A stretch of 64,000 nucleotides of DNA from Streptomyces sp. NBC_00440 (GCF_036014215.1 NZ_CP107921.1:868001-932000); one strand, 5' to 3'. Positions 26,759 through 36,328 are shown, counted from the stretch's first letter. Numbers and translations: made by a program. The notes: generated by a model from the sequence alone, not told the origin.

Positions 26759-28426
26759 CTAGGCGGGCGCGGCGCCGTCCCCCTCGGGGCCCGGGGGCCC
26801 GCCGGGACCGGGCAGCGGGCCGGCGTCGCGGCGTCGGCCGGGCTCCAGCGGCGGGAGCGCCGGGGCGCCGTGCACGGTGCACTCCGGGCGAGCGTGCGGG
26901 GTGTCCTCGGCGGGCCGCAGCACGTCGGGCGGCACCGTGAACCACGAGACCGCCGCGCCCAGCACCATGAGCCCGGCGCAGATCAGTACCGCCGCGCCGA
27001 AGGCGTGGTCGACCGTGGAGACGGTGCGGTATCCGCTGCCGGACAGGCCGACCGCGAGCGGCAGAGCGGCCACCGCCAGCAACTGCGCGACCCGGGCGGC
27101 GGCGTTGTTGACGCCGCTGGCGATTCCGGCCCGCCGTACGTCGACGGACGCGAGGACCGTCGCGGTGAGCGGTGCGACGAACATGCTCATGCCGAATCCG
27201 AGGACCACCACGGCGGGCAGTACGTCCGCCCAGTACGAGCCGCCGGGATGCACCCGGCGCAGCAGGACCAGACCCACCGCCGCGACCAGCGGCCCCAGGG
27301 TGAGCAGCGGGCGCGGGCCGATCCGCTGCGCAAGGGCGCCGGCCGGGCCGGACAGCAGCATCATCAGGATGGTGATCGGCAGCGAGGCCACCCCGGCGGC
27401 CAGCGCCTCGTACCCCAGGCCGTTCTGCAGCTGCGTGGGCAGCAGGAAGAACACCCCGCCGATCGCCGCGTAGAGACACAGGGTGACCAGGTTGACCGAG
27501 GTGAACAGCTTCACCCGGAACATCCCCAGCGGGAGCATGGGATGCCCGGTCCTGCCTTCCCGCCGTACGAACAGCGCGGTGAACAGCAGCCCGGCGAGCA
27601 CCGCCGCGATCACCGTCGGCCCGAAACCGCCGGTCGCGTCGATCAGGGCGTACGTGATGCCGGCCAGGCCGAGGGCGGCGAGCGCGGCGCCGGCCACGTC
27701 GAACCGCCCGGTCGCCTGCCAGTCGCGGCTTTCCGGCACCCAGCGGACCGCGAGCAGCAGCACGGCGAGGGCGAGCGGCGCGTTGATGTAGAAGATCCAC
27801 CGCCAGCCCGGCCCGTCCACCAGCCAGCCGCCCAGGAACGGCCCGACGGAGGTCGCCACGCCGCCCAGACCGGACCACAGCCCGACCGCCTTGGCACGGT
27901 CCTGTGCGCGGAAGGTGCCCTGCACCAGCGCCAGCGAGCCGGGCGTGAGCAGCGCCCCGCCGACCCCCTGCAACGCGCGGGCCGCGATCAGCGCTCCGTC
28001 GTTCGGCGCCAGCCCGCAGAGCACGGACGCCGCCGCGAACCATGCCACGCCGATCATGAAGATCCGGCGCCGCCCGTAGCGGTCTCCGAGCCCGCCGCCG
28101 AGCAGGATCAGCCCGGCGAGCGGGAGCATGTACGCGGTGATGGTCCACTGGAGCGCCGACAGCGGTACGTCGAAGTCGGCTCCGATCCGCGGCAGCGCGA
28201 CGTTGACCACCGTGCCGTCCAGCATCGTCATGCCCGAACCGAGCACCGCGCAGGCCAGCACACCGCGCCCGGCCGTGGAGGCCAGCGGCAGGACCCCGGC
28301 CGCATCCGCCGGGCCCGGACCGCTCGCCCCGGACGTCGCGCCGGAGGGGTGGCCGCTGTCCCGTGCCACGTCACCGCGGCCCGGCTCTTCGTGGTCCATG
28401 CCGCGGTCCGCGGGGCCCTGGTCCAC
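26759..28426 (-). CDS. MFS transporter, DHA2 (EmrB/QacA) drug-efflux family
   Basis: This 555-residue integral membrane protein has about fourteen hydrophobic segments, the DHA2 number. The conserved motif LDGTVVNVALPRIGADF in the first segment, GGGLGDRYGRRRIF (motif A) and LGSGMTMLDG are diagnostic. It should export small hydrophobic or cationic compounds by proton antiport. The GTG at 28426 is supported by GGAGG seven bases upstream, and an ATG at 28399 is possible. The C-terminal 50 residues are Pro/Gly-rich and cytoplasmic. It forms a two-gene leftward unit with the DUF6314 gene. No linked TetR regulator is seen, so substrate and control are unknown. Confidence 0.92.
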   Translation of the reverse strand: MDQGPADRGMDHEEPGRGDVARDSGHPSGATSGASGPGPADAAGVLPLASTAGRGVLACAVLGSGMTMLDGTVVNVALPRIGADFDVPLSALQWTITAYMLPLAGLILLGGGLGDRYGRRRIFMIGVAWFAAASVLCGLAPNDGALIAARALQGVGGALLTPGSLALVQGTFRAQDRAKAVGLWSGLGGVATSVGPFLGGWLVDGPGWRWIFYINAPLALAVLLLAVRWVPESRDWQATGRFDVAGAALAALGLAGITYALIDATGGFGPTVIAAVLAGLLFTALFVRREGRTGHPMLPLGMFRVKLFTSVNLVTLCLYAAIGGVFFLLPTQLQNGLGYEALAAGVASLPITILMMLLSGPAGALAQRIGPRPLLTLGPLVAAVGLVLLRRVHPGGSYWADVLPAVVVLGFGMSMFVAPLTATVLASVDVRRAGIASGVNNAAARVAQLLAVAALPLAVGLSGSGYRTVSTVDHAFGAAVLICAGLMVLGAAVSWFTVPPDVLRPAEDTPHARPECTVHGAPALPPLEPGRRRDAGPLPGPGGPPGPEGDGAAPA

Positions 28427-28582
28427 CCATCACCTCCAGTGGCGTTCGCCGTGCCGCCGGAGACAGGCGCGGATCGGGCGCCGTCGGCGGAACGGTTCGG
28501 ACCCCAGCCTGGCGCAAGATCGCCGCGCACGCACCACCGCGGGCGGGCGGGCTCGTGCGCCGTTCAGTGCTCGGCGTCGGTG

Positions 28583-29095
28583 TCAGCCGGGCTGTCCGGT
28601 GAGCTGTTTGACCAGGAACCGACAGGGGTCGGCGACCTCATGGCGCAAGCCTTCGTCGTCCAGGTAGTGGTAGCGGTCGAGGTAGCGGCAGCCGGTTTCG
28701 TGGTAGCCGAGTCGGAGGTAGAGGGAGGCCGCACGGTGGTTCTGGTCGTCCACGCCCAAGCCGAACCGGTGGTAGCCGTTGCGCCGCACCTGGGTTTCCG
28801 CCGCGTGGATGATGGCTCTCCCGATGCCCTGTGACCGTTGCTGCGGCGGCCAGACTCCCAGGCCGTTCAGCTCAGGGCATTCCGGGAAGCGGTCGTGCAC
28901 TTCGGGTGCTCTGCATCCGTGCCACAGAATCTGTGCTGTCCCGACGGGGATCCGGTCGGCCCAGGCGACCAGGAAGGTACTGAGACCTTGCTCCTGCGTT
29001 TCGAAGCGCATCGCATGGCGGTGTGTCTGTCCGGGTGAGGGCATGTGCCTCTCCAGGATTTGAAGATCGCCTTCTTGGCACGGGCGGATGTCCAT
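28583..29095 (-). CDS. GNAT-family N-acetyltransferase
   Basis: This 170-residue acetyltransferase begins MDIRPCQEGDLQILERHMPS. The acetyl-CoA-binding motif A reads LGVWPPQQRSQGIGRAIIHAAETQVRRNGY (Q-x-x-x-Q/G-x-G-x-A form), followed by GLGVDDQNHRAASLYLRLGYHETG, the usual motif B with the catalytic-region Tyr. It transfers an acetyl group to an amine on a small molecule or protein; the substrate cannot be inferred. The ribosome-binding site in front of the ATG is weak. It is a lone leftward gene downstream of nothing obvious. Confidence 0.9.
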   Translation of the reverse strand: MDIRPCQEGDLQILERHMPSPGQTHRHAMRFETQEQGLSTFLVAWADRIPVGTAQILWHGCRAPEVHDRFPECPELNGLGVWPPQQRSQGIGRAIIHAAETQVRRNGYHRFGLGVDDQNHRAASLYLRLGYHETGCRYLDRYHYLDDEGLRHEVADPCRFLVKQLTGQPG

Positions 29096-29188
29096 GGGCG
29101 CTGCTTCCTCATCGGTCGGCGGCTGAATTCGGCTGCGCAGGGGGCCCAGCCGGGGGGCGAGGCCAACTGCACCGGGCTGCCGTCGTGT

Positions 29189-30958
29189 TCACACGTTCTG
29201 CCCCTGCCAGGCGCGCCACAGCCCCGAGTAGGCGCCGTTCCTGGCGAGGAGTTCCTCGTGGGGGCCGAATTCGGTGATCCGGCCGTCGTCGAGAACCGCG
29301 ATCCGGTCGGCGTCCCGGGCGGTGTGCAGTCGGTGCACCACGGCGATCACGGTGCGGCCGCTCGTGACGGCGGCCAGCGACCGTTCCAGGTGCCGCGCGG
29401 CCGAGGGGTTCAGCAGCGAGGTCGCCTCGTCCAGGATCAGGACGTCCGGACTCGCGAGGATGAGCCGGGCCAGAGCCAGTTGCTGCACCTTCGCCGGGTC
29501 CAGCGCCTGTCCCCCGGGCCCGACCGGAGTGTCCACGCCCATCGCCTCGGCCCAGTCCCATGCGTCGACCGCCCTCAGGGCGGCCGCCATCTCGTCTTCT
29601 CCCGCGTCCGGTCGCGCGATGGTCAGGTTGTCGCGCAGCGTGCCGCGGAAGACGTGGTGCTCCTGGGTCACCAGAGCCACCGTGCCGCGCCGCTCGGCGG
29701 GTGGCAGGTCCGCGATGTCCCGGCCGCCGATGGTGACACCGCCGGTGGGTGGTCGGTAAATACCGGCCAGCAGCTTGGCCAGCGTCGTCTTACCGGCGCC
29801 CGATGGCCCGACGACGGCGAGCCATTCGCCCTGCCCGATGGTCAGGCTGATGCCGCGCAGCACTTCGTGCTCCGGCCGGTACGCGTAGCGCAGATCCCGT
29901 ACCTCGATGTCCGGCGGCCCGGCCGCGCCGCCGTGCCCGTCCGGCGGCGCCGCGGCCGGGGTCCGGGGCGCCGGTACGGAGGCCGCGCCCCGGAACCGCG
30001 CGAGACCCAGCAGCCGGGCCAGCGCGGCACCCGCCGACTGGAGCTCGTCCAGCCAGAACATCAGCTGGTCCAGCGGGTTGAGCAGCTGCGAGGCGTACAG
30101 CGTGCCCGCGGTGACAGCGGCCAGGGATACCACTCCGTGCAGGTAGAGCGAGCCGCCGATGATCAGCATCGCGGCCACCGGCAGGGCGTAACTGGTGTCG
30201 CACAGCGGGAGGAAGACGTTCCGCAGCCGCAGGGTGTGGCGTTCGGCGGCGTAGGAGTGGGCGATGTCCTCGTTGAGCTGGTCCATACGGCGGGCGGTCA
30301 GTCGCAGCCCGTCGACCGTACGGGCGCCCTCGGCGGTCTCGGCCAGGCTCTCGGTCAGCCGGGAGTAGGAGGCGGCCTGGAGCAGATACCCCTGGTGCGC
30401 CCGGCGCAGGTACCAGCGGCCCGCGCCGACCAGCACCGGGACGGGGACCAGGCACGGCAGCAGCAGGACCGGGCTGATCAGCGCCAGGGCACCGAGGGTG
30501 AACGCGACGATGCCGATCGAGGTCAGGGTCGCCGGGATCGCGGCCCGGATGGCGTTGGACAGCAGGTCGACGTCCCGGGTCGTCCGGGTGATCAGGTCAC
30601 CGCTGTCCGCGTCCTCGACGACCTCGGGCGGCAGGTCCAGCAGGTCCGTCACGAATTCCTCGCGCAGTGCCGCGAGGATCTTCTCGCCGAGCGCGGCGGC
30701 CGCGTACCCCGCGAGGCGTACCAGCACGGCCTGGCCCGCCAGACAGCCGAGGATCAGCAGAACCAGACGTTCCACCGTGTCCTTGCCCTGGGTCACGTCC
30801 GCGACCAGGGTGCCGAGCAGCCACGGGGCGAACAGCCCGGTGGCCGCCGAGCACGCCTGCAAGGCGATCACCAGGCCGAACTCGGCGCGGTTGGTCAGGA
30901 CGGCGCGCCGCACATACGCGCGGAGTTCGCGGCTCGTGGCAACGGGCAGCGCGCTCAT
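29189..30958 (-). CDS. ABC exporter half-transporter with intact ATP motifs but a lost signature motif
   Basis: This 589-residue half-transporter has an N-terminal six-helix membrane domain (about residues 20-310) and a C-terminal ATPase domain. Walker A is canonical (GPSGAGKTT, 384-392), Walker B ends ILDE (Asp510, catalytic Glu511) and the switch His is His542. The ABC signature, however, reads LDPAK at 486-490 where LSGGQ is expected. The partner gene encoded just upstream has the opposite defects, so the two should form a heterodimer with one working ATP site. Its ATG overlaps the partner stop by four bases. The substrate is unknown. Confidence 0.92.
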   Translation of the reverse strand: MSALPVATSRELRAYVRRAVLTNRAEFGLVIALQACSAATGLFAPWLLGTLVADVTQGKDTVERLVLLILGCLAGQAVLVRLAGYAAAALGEKILAALREEFVTDLLDLPPEVVEDADSGDLITRTTRDVDLLSNAIRAAIPATLTSIGIVAFTLGALALISPVLLLPCLVPVPVLVGAGRWYLRRAHQGYLLQAASYSRLTESLAETAEGARTVDGLRLTARRMDQLNEDIAHSYAAERHTLRLRNVFLPLCDTSYALPVAAMLIIGGSLYLHGVVSLAAVTAGTLYASQLLNPLDQLMFWLDELQSAGAALARLLGLARFRGAASVPAPRTPAAAPPDGHGGAAGPPDIEVRDLRYAYRPEHEVLRGISLTIGQGEWLAVVGPSGAGKTTLAKLLAGIYRPPTGGVTIGGRDIADLPPAERRGTVALVTQEHHVFRGTLRDNLTIARPDAGEDEMAAALRAVDAWDWAEAMGVDTPVGPGGQALDPAKVQQLALARLILASPDVLILDEATSLLNPSAARHLERSLAAVTSGRTVIAVVHRLHTARDADRIAVLDDGRITEFGPHEELLARNGAYSGLWRAWQGQNV

Positions 30959-32667
30959 GCGACGGCCGTCCAGCGCTCGACCAGGGACCGGTAGCGCGCG
31001 TCCGCCATCAGCGATTCATGGGATCCGTCGGCTGCCACCGTGCCGTCGAGGACCAGCGCCACGTGATCGGCCCGGTGCAGCAGCAGGACGCTCGTGGTGA
31101 ACACGACGGTGGCCCTGCCCTGGCGCAAGTGCGCGATTCCCTCGGCCATCCTGCTCTCCGTATGCGCGTCGACAGCGCTGGTCGGGTCGGACAGGACCAG
31201 GACTTCCGGATCGGCCATCAGGGCGCGGGCCAGCCGCAGGCGCTGCTGCTGGCCCCCTGAGAACTCCCGGCCGCCCGCGGCCACATGGGTGTCGAGCCGC
31301 TCGGGCAGCGCCTCGACGATGTCCCGGGCGGCGGCCGCGTCGATGGCCGCCCACAGCTGGTCGTCGGAGCCGGAGCCGTCCGGCCTGCCCGTCGGGTTCA
31401 GTTCGCGGCGCAGTGGTCCCGCGAACAAATGCTCGTCGGCGGTGGTGACGAGGATCCGCTCGCGCACCCCGGCCAACGGCAGTTCGGCCAGCGGTCGTCC
31501 GGCGTACGTCGCGCCGGACTCGACGTAGCGTCCCAGCCGGTCGGCCAGGGCGGCCGAGTCGCCCGCGGAGCAGACGACGGCGGTCAGGCCGTCGGCGGGC
31601 ACCCGCAGGCCGGAATCGGGGTCGGCCAGGACACCGGTGCCGGGCATCGCGCCCGATGCGGGGCCCGGGCCGACGTCGGGCTCCGTCCGGAGCAGCCGGA
31701 TGACGTTCGTGGCGGCCACATGGCCCTGCATGGCCTTGGAGACGGCGAAGGTGATCTGGTTGGTGGGAATCACCAGGTACGTGGCGAACCCGTAGAAGGC
31801 CACCATCTGACCGGCGCTCAGCCGCTCGGTCAGTACCAGCTCCCCGGCCAGGGCCACCACTCCGGCGAGCAGCAGGCTCGGCAGGAACGTCCTGGCCGCC
31901 CCCAGGAGCGCTGAGGCCCGCGCCTGTTGCAGCGCGACGGACCTGAGGCGCTGCGAGCCGTCACGGTACCGGTCGGCGAACAGCTCCTCGCCGCCGATTC
32001 CGCGCAGGACCCGCAGTCCTCGCACGATGTCGACGGACTGGTCGGTGAGCTCCCGCTGCTGTGCGCGGAGATGGCTCTGCCTGCTGCGCAGGGTGCGGGC
32101 CAGGCGGGTGGTGATGAAGAGGATGACCGGCACCGCGACCAGCACCAGCAGGCCGACCTGCCAGGAGGCGAACAGCATGAGTACGGCGACGACGACGAAC
32201 CCGACCGCTCCGCCGACACCGCGGGCGCCGACCTCCAGGGTCTGGCCGATGAGGCTGATGTCCGAGACGCCCACCGTGACGAGGTCGCCGGCCGAGGACT
32301 TCCGGTCGAGCGTCGTGCCCAGTTCACATGCCTTGTGGGTGACGAGCCGCATGGTCTCGTACCCGGGCTCGACCTTCAGCCGCAGTTCGAGGCGCTCCAC
32401 GAGCAGGGCGGACAGCGCCGTGGCGACGCCCAGTCCGAGGACCGCCAGGCCCCACCCGACAAGTGCTGTCTGATCCTTCGCCACCAGGCCGGTGTTGATG
32501 GCCTGGCCGATCACTGCCGGTGTCAGCGCCAGTCCGCCCGACCACATCATGTTGAAGACACAGTCGGACAGCAGGAGGCGGCGATGTCCGGCCGCCATCC
32601 ACAGCAGGTAATGCCACGGGCCGCGTATGTCCGGCTTCCCGTGGTCCGTTCCGGAGAAGCTCCGCAC
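30955..32667 (-). CDS. ABC exporter half-transporter with a dead ATP-binding site
   Basis: This half-transporter has 570 residues from the GTG at 32667; a longer frame to 32754 would start inside a terminator. It has six membrane helices, then an ATPase domain. The signature FSGGQ (469-473) is good, but the P-loop is replaced by CSAGDSAAL (366-374), Walker B reads LSDP so the catalytic Glu is Pro495, the Q-loop is TTADEH and the switch His is missing (VVFTTS). It can supply only the signature motif to its partner. By known cases such as TM287/288, it is the regulatory half of a heterodimeric exporter, here unusually far degenerated. Confidence 0.88.
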   Translation of the reverse strand: MRSFSGTDHGKPDIRGPWHYLLWMAAGHRRLLLSDCVFNMMWSGGLALTPAVIGQAINTGLVAKDQTALVGWGLAVLGLGVATALSALLVERLELRLKVEPGYETMRLVTHKACELGTTLDRKSSAGDLVTVGVSDISLIGQTLEVGARGVGGAVGFVVVAVLMLFASWQVGLLVLVAVPVILFITTRLARTLRSRQSHLRAQQRELTDQSVDIVRGLRVLRGIGGEELFADRYRDGSQRLRSVALQQARASALLGAARTFLPSLLLAGVVALAGELVLTERLSAGQMVAFYGFATYLVIPTNQITFAVSKAMQGHVAATNVIRLLRTEPDVGPGPASGAMPGTGVLADPDSGLRVPADGLTAVVCSAGDSAALADRLGRYVESGATYAGRPLAELPLAGVRERILVTTADEHLFAGPLRRELNPTGRPDGSGSDDQLWAAIDAAAARDIVEALPERLDTHVAAGGREFSGGQQQRLRLARALMADPEVLVLSDPTSAVDAHTESRMAEGIAHLRQGRATVVFTTSVLLLHRADHVALVLDGTVAADGSHESLMADARYRSLVERWTAVA

Positions 32668-32709
32668 ACACGCCTCACTCGTAGATCGGTACCGACGTAC
32701 AACATGGCG

Positions 32710-32763
32710 AAGCTCCTGGCGGACGGGTTCTCGAACAGGATGACCCGTACTCACCAGGAGCTT
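32710..32763 (-). terminator. Terminator after the MHS-type MFS transporter gene
   Basis: AAGCTCCTGG (32710-32719) pairs perfectly with CCAGGAGCTT (32754-32763), and an inner helix ACGGGT (32723-32728) pairs with ACCCGT (32743-32748). It lies just past the MFS stop at 32775 and argues that the ABC gene starts downstream of it. Confidence 0.75.
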
Positions 32764-32774
32764 GGCGTGCTTGT

Positions 32775-34205
32775 CTACTCTCCGCCGGTCGATCTGTCCA
32801 GCACGCCCTGCGTCACCTGACCGAGTGGCTCCGCGCCCGGGTCCTCGGACAGGTCCCGGCCGCGGGTTTCGGCGGTGCGCCAGATGGCGAGTGCGGTGAT
32901 CAGCCCGCAGACGATGGCGAGGATGGCGAGGGGGGTGCTGGAGATGCTGCCCGAAGCCGAGAGCCGGCTGCTCGCGAAGAGCGGGGTGAAGCCACCGCCG
33001 ATCAGTGCGGCCAGCTGGTAGCCCATGGATGCTCCGGTGTAGCGCACCTGGGTGCCGAACATCTCGGACAGCAGTGGCCCCAGCGGTGCGTACATCGCGT
33101 TCTGCACCACCTGTCCCAGCACCATGCCGAGGATCAGCAGAGCGACGGACCCCGTGTTGATCAGGGCGTAGATCGGGAAAGCGAGCAGGACGATACCCGC
33201 GGCGCCCCCCATCGACACCGCCCGGCGGCCAACGCGGTCCGACAGCGCGGAGAACAACGGGATGGCCACCAGCCCGGTGATCGAGGTGGCCGTGAGGCCG
33301 GTCATCACGTCGGACGTCTCATACCCGACGGCCTTGGCGTAGGTGAGCATGAAGGTCCCGATCAGGGCGGTCAGGGCGAAGGGGCCGATGCCGACCGCGC
33401 AGGCGAGGACGAGGACACGGGGCGCCCGCAGCACCTGTGCCAGGGGGATACGGGGTGGCTGTGCCGCGGCCTGCTCGTCCCGGGCCCGCGCCGCCTGCTG
33501 GAACAGCGGGCTCTCCGTGACGCTGATGCGCACATACAGGCCGATGCCGACCAGCAGCGCGCTGAACAGGAACGGGATGCGCCAGCCCCACGCCATGAAC
33601 CGGTCCTGGGGAAGGAGCGTGATCGCGGTGACCACAAGGCTGGACAGGAGGAATCCGATCGGTGACCCCATCTGCATCACGCCGTTCCACAGGCCGCGGC
33701 GCCGTGCGTCGGCGTGCTCGACGACCATCAGCGTGGCGCCGCCCCATTCACCGCCGATGGCGATGCCCTGGACGATACGGAACAGGATCAGCAGCACGGG
33801 AGCCGCGACGCCGATCGTCGCGTACGTGGGCAGCAGTCCGATCAGGGAGCTCGCCGCGCCCATGAGGACCATCGTCACGATGAGCACGGTCTTGCGTCCG
33901 AGCCGGTCGCCGAAGTGCCCGAATACAGCGCCCCCGACTGGCCGCGCGACATAGCCGGCGGCCAGTGTCCCGAACGAGGCGATCGTGCCGACCGTGGAGT
34001 TCGACTCGGGGAAGAACAACGGGCCGAAGACCAGGGCTGCCATCGTGCCGTAGAGCAGGAAGTCGTAGTACTCGATGACGGTGCCGAGCAGGCTCGACAG
34101 TGCCACTTTGCGCAGCAGTGCGGGATCCGTTGCCGTGGGTGGTATCCCGGACCCTGCGGATCTCTCGGGGCTTTCCGGGGACGACGCGGAGGGTGCAGCG
34201 GACAT
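32775..34205 (-). CDS. MFS transporter, metabolite:H+ symporter (MHS) family
   Basis: This 476-residue protein has twelve predicted membrane helices. The MHS hallmark is in the first helix, LGTVIEYYDFLLYGTMAALVF, followed by GYVARPVGGAVFGHFGDRLGRKTVL (motif A) and IAIGGEWGGATLMVVEHA, the signature of proline/betaine, shikimate and dicarboxylate symporters. It should import an organic acid or zwitterion with protons. The ATG at 34205 has AAGGGAG seven bases upstream; earlier codons are excluded. It lies next to the acyl-CoA dehydrogenase operon and is a good candidate importer for that pathway's substrate, though a terminator separates them. Confidence 0.93.
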   Translation of the reverse strand: MSAAPSASSPESPERSAGSGIPPTATDPALLRKVALSSLLGTVIEYYDFLLYGTMAALVFGPLFFPESNSTVGTIASFGTLAAGYVARPVGGAVFGHFGDRLGRKTVLIVTMVLMGAASSLIGLLPTYATIGVAAPVLLILFRIVQGIAIGGEWGGATLMVVEHADARRRGLWNGVMQMGSPIGFLLSSLVVTAITLLPQDRFMAWGWRIPFLFSALLVGIGLYVRISVTESPLFQQAARARDEQAAAQPPRIPLAQVLRAPRVLVLACAVGIGPFALTALIGTFMLTYAKAVGYETSDVMTGLTATSITGLVAIPLFSALSDRVGRRAVSMGGAAGIVLLAFPIYALINTGSVALLILGMVLGQVVQNAMYAPLGPLLSEMFGTQVRYTGASMGYQLAALIGGGFTPLFASSRLSASGSISSTPLAILAIVCGLITALAIWRTAETRGRDLSEDPGAEPLGQVTQGVLDRSTGGE

Positions 34206-34275
34206 GCCTGACTCCCTTGAGCGTGAGGGATGTTGCGGGTTGGTGAACGATGAGCGGTTTCCGCGGTGTGTGCAG

Positions 34276-34312
34276 GGCCCGTTCTCCTCGGTGAATTCCG
34301 GGAGAACGGGCC
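34276..34312 (-). terminator. Terminator after the acyl-CoA dehydrogenase operon
   Basis: GGCCCGTTCTCC (34276-34287) pairs perfectly over 12 bases with 34301-34312 around a 13-base loop. It follows the last gene of the leftward acyl-CoA dehydrogenase operon (stop 34369) and precedes the MFS transporter start. Confidence 0.75.
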
Positions 34313-34368
34313 TCACATGAGCGAGACCTGGATCAGTTTTCCTGTGACCGGCAACTGCGCGACGGCTC

Positions 34369-35493
34369 TCAGCCTTTGCTGTCGAGCCCGAACGCCTGTC
34401 GTGCGATGAGTCCGCGCATCATTTCCGATGTTCCGCCGCCGACGGTTTCCAGGATGGCCTGCCGCCACATGAACTCGACATCGGTGTCCTTGATCAGCGC
34501 CTCGCCCGATCCGAACTCCATGGCCGAACGCGCGATCTCCTGGGCGAGCAGGGTGCCGGCCAGTTTGTGGTACGCCGCCGGGACCGCCGAGGGTTCACCG
34601 CTGATGATCTCGCCGAGCAGCGCCAGCGCCAGCGCCTCGGCCTCCGCCACTTTCACGGCGAGGTCGCACAGCCGCCGGCGGACGACGGGATCGTGGCTCA
34701 GGCCCGACTTCTCCGTCCAGGTGAGGAGGTCCTGGAGGTCCCTTCGCAGCCGCTTCGGCGGGAACTGGACATGTCGTTCGACCGCGAGCGCGGACGCGAC
34801 CACCTGCCACCCGTCGTTCTCGCCGCCGACCCGGTTCCCGGCCGGGACCCGTACGCCGTCGAACCGGACCTCGTTCAGGCGACCGCCGTCATGGGTCGGG
34901 ATCGGGGAGACCGAGACGCCGGGCTGGTCCAGGGGAACGATCAGGACACTGAGTCCGCGCGATCTGCTGTCGGGGGCTCCGGTCCGGCAGAGCAGCCAGA
35001 TGTAGTCGGCCCAGTGGGCGTTGGAAGTCCAGCACTTCGCGCCGTTGATCTCGTAGTCGTCACCGGCTCGCGTCGCCCGGGTCCGCACTGCCGCCAGATC
35101 CGAACCGGCGTCCGGCTCCGAATAGCCGAGCGCGAAGTTGATCTGTCCGAGCCGGAGCCCCGGGAGGAAACGTTCGCACTGCTCGGCCGTCCCGTGGGTC
35201 ATGAGCGCCTTGGCGACGAGGCCCGGACCCATCGGCGGCCGGGCGACCCGCGCATAGGCCATCTCGTCCCACAGGATGAACTCGTACGCGGGTGACAACC
35301 CCCCGCCGCCGAACTCCGCGGGCCAGGACAGTGACAGCCAACCGCGCTCCCCGAGCGCCCGGTAGACCCTCCGTACGCCCTCCCCCGTGCCCTCACGGCG
35401 GTGGAAGTAGCCGTCCAGCCCCTGGAAGTCGGCGAGGAACTCCAGTACCTCGCTGCGAAACGCCTCCTCCTCGGGGGTGAATCCATAGTCCAT
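34369..35493 (-). CDS. Acyl-CoA dehydrogenase (fourth of the operon)
   Basis: This full-length 374-residue FAD-dependent acyl-CoA dehydrogenase starts MDYGFTPEEEAFRSEV. The central beta-domain shows LGYSEPDAGSDLAAVRTRA and INGAKCWTSNAHWADY, the usual FAD/substrate segments. The C-terminal ILETVGGGTSEMMRGLIARQAFGL carries Glu in the GTSE motif, the position of the catalytic base in many family members. It should introduce a 2,3-double bond into a CoA ester. It is the last gene of the leftward operon, one base after the enoyl-CoA hydratase stop. The acyl group is unknown. Confidence 0.92.
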   Translation of the reverse strand: MDYGFTPEEEAFRSEVLEFLADFQGLDGYFHRREGTGEGVRRVYRALGERGWLSLSWPAEFGGGGLSPAYEFILWDEMAYARVARPPMGPGLVAKALMTHGTAEQCERFLPGLRLGQINFALGYSEPDAGSDLAAVRTRATRAGDDYEINGAKCWTSNAHWADYIWLLCRTGAPDSRSRGLSVLIVPLDQPGVSVSPIPTHDGGRLNEVRFDGVRVPAGNRVGGENDGWQVVASALAVERHVQFPPKRLRRDLQDLLTWTEKSGLSHDPVVRRRLCDLAVKVAEAEALALALLGEIISGEPSAVPAAYHKLAGTLLAQEIARSAMEFGSGEALIKDTDVEFMWRQAILETVGGGTSEMMRGLIARQAFGLDSKG

Positions 35494-35494
35494 G

Positions 35495-36328
35495 TCAGTC
35501 GTCCTTGCCGGCCGCGGTGGTCCACTTCGGTTCGCGCCCCTCACTGAACGCCCGGGGGCCTTCCTTCGAGTCGGGGTGTGCCCAGTGCATCCGCAGGAGC
35601 GACCATCCGTACTCGCACGCCTGGGTGTATCCCATTTCCAGCGACCCCCAGATCGCCTGCTGCGAGAGCGACACCGCGGCCGGCGAGTTCTTGGCGATGC
35701 ACTGCGCCATCTCTTCGGCTGTGTCCATGAGTTGTCCGTGGGCGACCAGTTCGTCCACCAGCCCCAGCTGGTACGCGCGCTCGGCCGGCATCCGGTAGCC
35801 CTTGCCCATCAAGGTCATCCGCAGCGCGGAGCCCAGCGGCAGCCGCTTGGCGAGACCGATGTTCTCCATCGCCCCCACCAGGCCGACATTGACATGGGTG
35901 TCCATGAAACTCGCCTGCTCCGATGCGACCACGATGTCGGCGTCGACCACGAAGTGCAGCCCGGCTCCGGCCGCCAGGCCGTTGACCGCGCAGATGACCG
36001 GCTTCCACACCCGGTTCTGCCGCGGCGACCAGAAGACCTCGTCGGTCAGCGGCCCCGTGCCGGTGCTCATGCCGCCCCGGCCGGCGACGACGTTCACGTC
36101 CGCGCCGGTGCACAGGTGCCGGTCGCCTGCGCCGGTGACGATGGCCGCCCGGATCCACGGGTCGTCCCGGACCTCACTCCATACGGCCTTCATCTGCGGC
36201 ATCATCGTGCCGGTCAGGGAGTTTCCCTTGTGCGGTCGATTGAGCGTGATGTACGCGACGTGTTCACGCTTCTCGAAGAGCACCTCCGGCTCTTCGACGT
36301 CCGCCGGATGATCCTGGTCCTGCGTCAT
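35495..36328 (-). CDS. Enoyl-CoA hydratase/isomerase
   Basis: This 277-residue crotonase has HVAYITLNRPHKGNSLTGTMM, the oxyanion segments DRHLCTGADVNVVAG and KPVICAVNGLAAGAGLHFVVDADIVVAS, and FMDTHVNVGLVGAMENIGLAKRLPLG. It should hydrate the 2-enoyl-CoA made by the flanking dehydrogenases. The ATG overlaps the upstream dehydrogenase stop by four bases, and one base separates its stop from the next dehydrogenase. The operon contains no 3-hydroxyacyl-CoA dehydrogenase or thiolase, so the pathway either uses enzymes encoded elsewhere or ends by retro-aldol or hydrolytic steps. Confidence 0.92.
   Translation of the reverse strand: MTQDQDHPADVEEPEVLFEKREHVAYITLNRPHKGNSLTGTMMPQMKAVWSEVRDDPWIRAAIVTGAGDRHLCTGADVNVVAGRGGMSTGTGPLTDEVFWSPRQNRVWKPVICAVNGLAAGAGLHFVVDADIVVASEQASFMDTHVNVGLVGAMENIGLAKRLPLGSALRMTLMGKGYRMPAERAYQLGLVDELVAHGQLMDTAEEMAQCIAKNSPAAVSLSQQAIWGSLEMGYTQACEYGWSLLRMHWAHPDSKEGPRAFSEGREPKWTTAAGKDD

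Noticed and set aside
32668..32754. N-terminal extension of the second ABC half-transporter
   Set aside because: The extra codons lie inside the terminator hairpin at 32710-32763 and do not resemble the family; the GTG at 32667 with GAGG upstream fits better.
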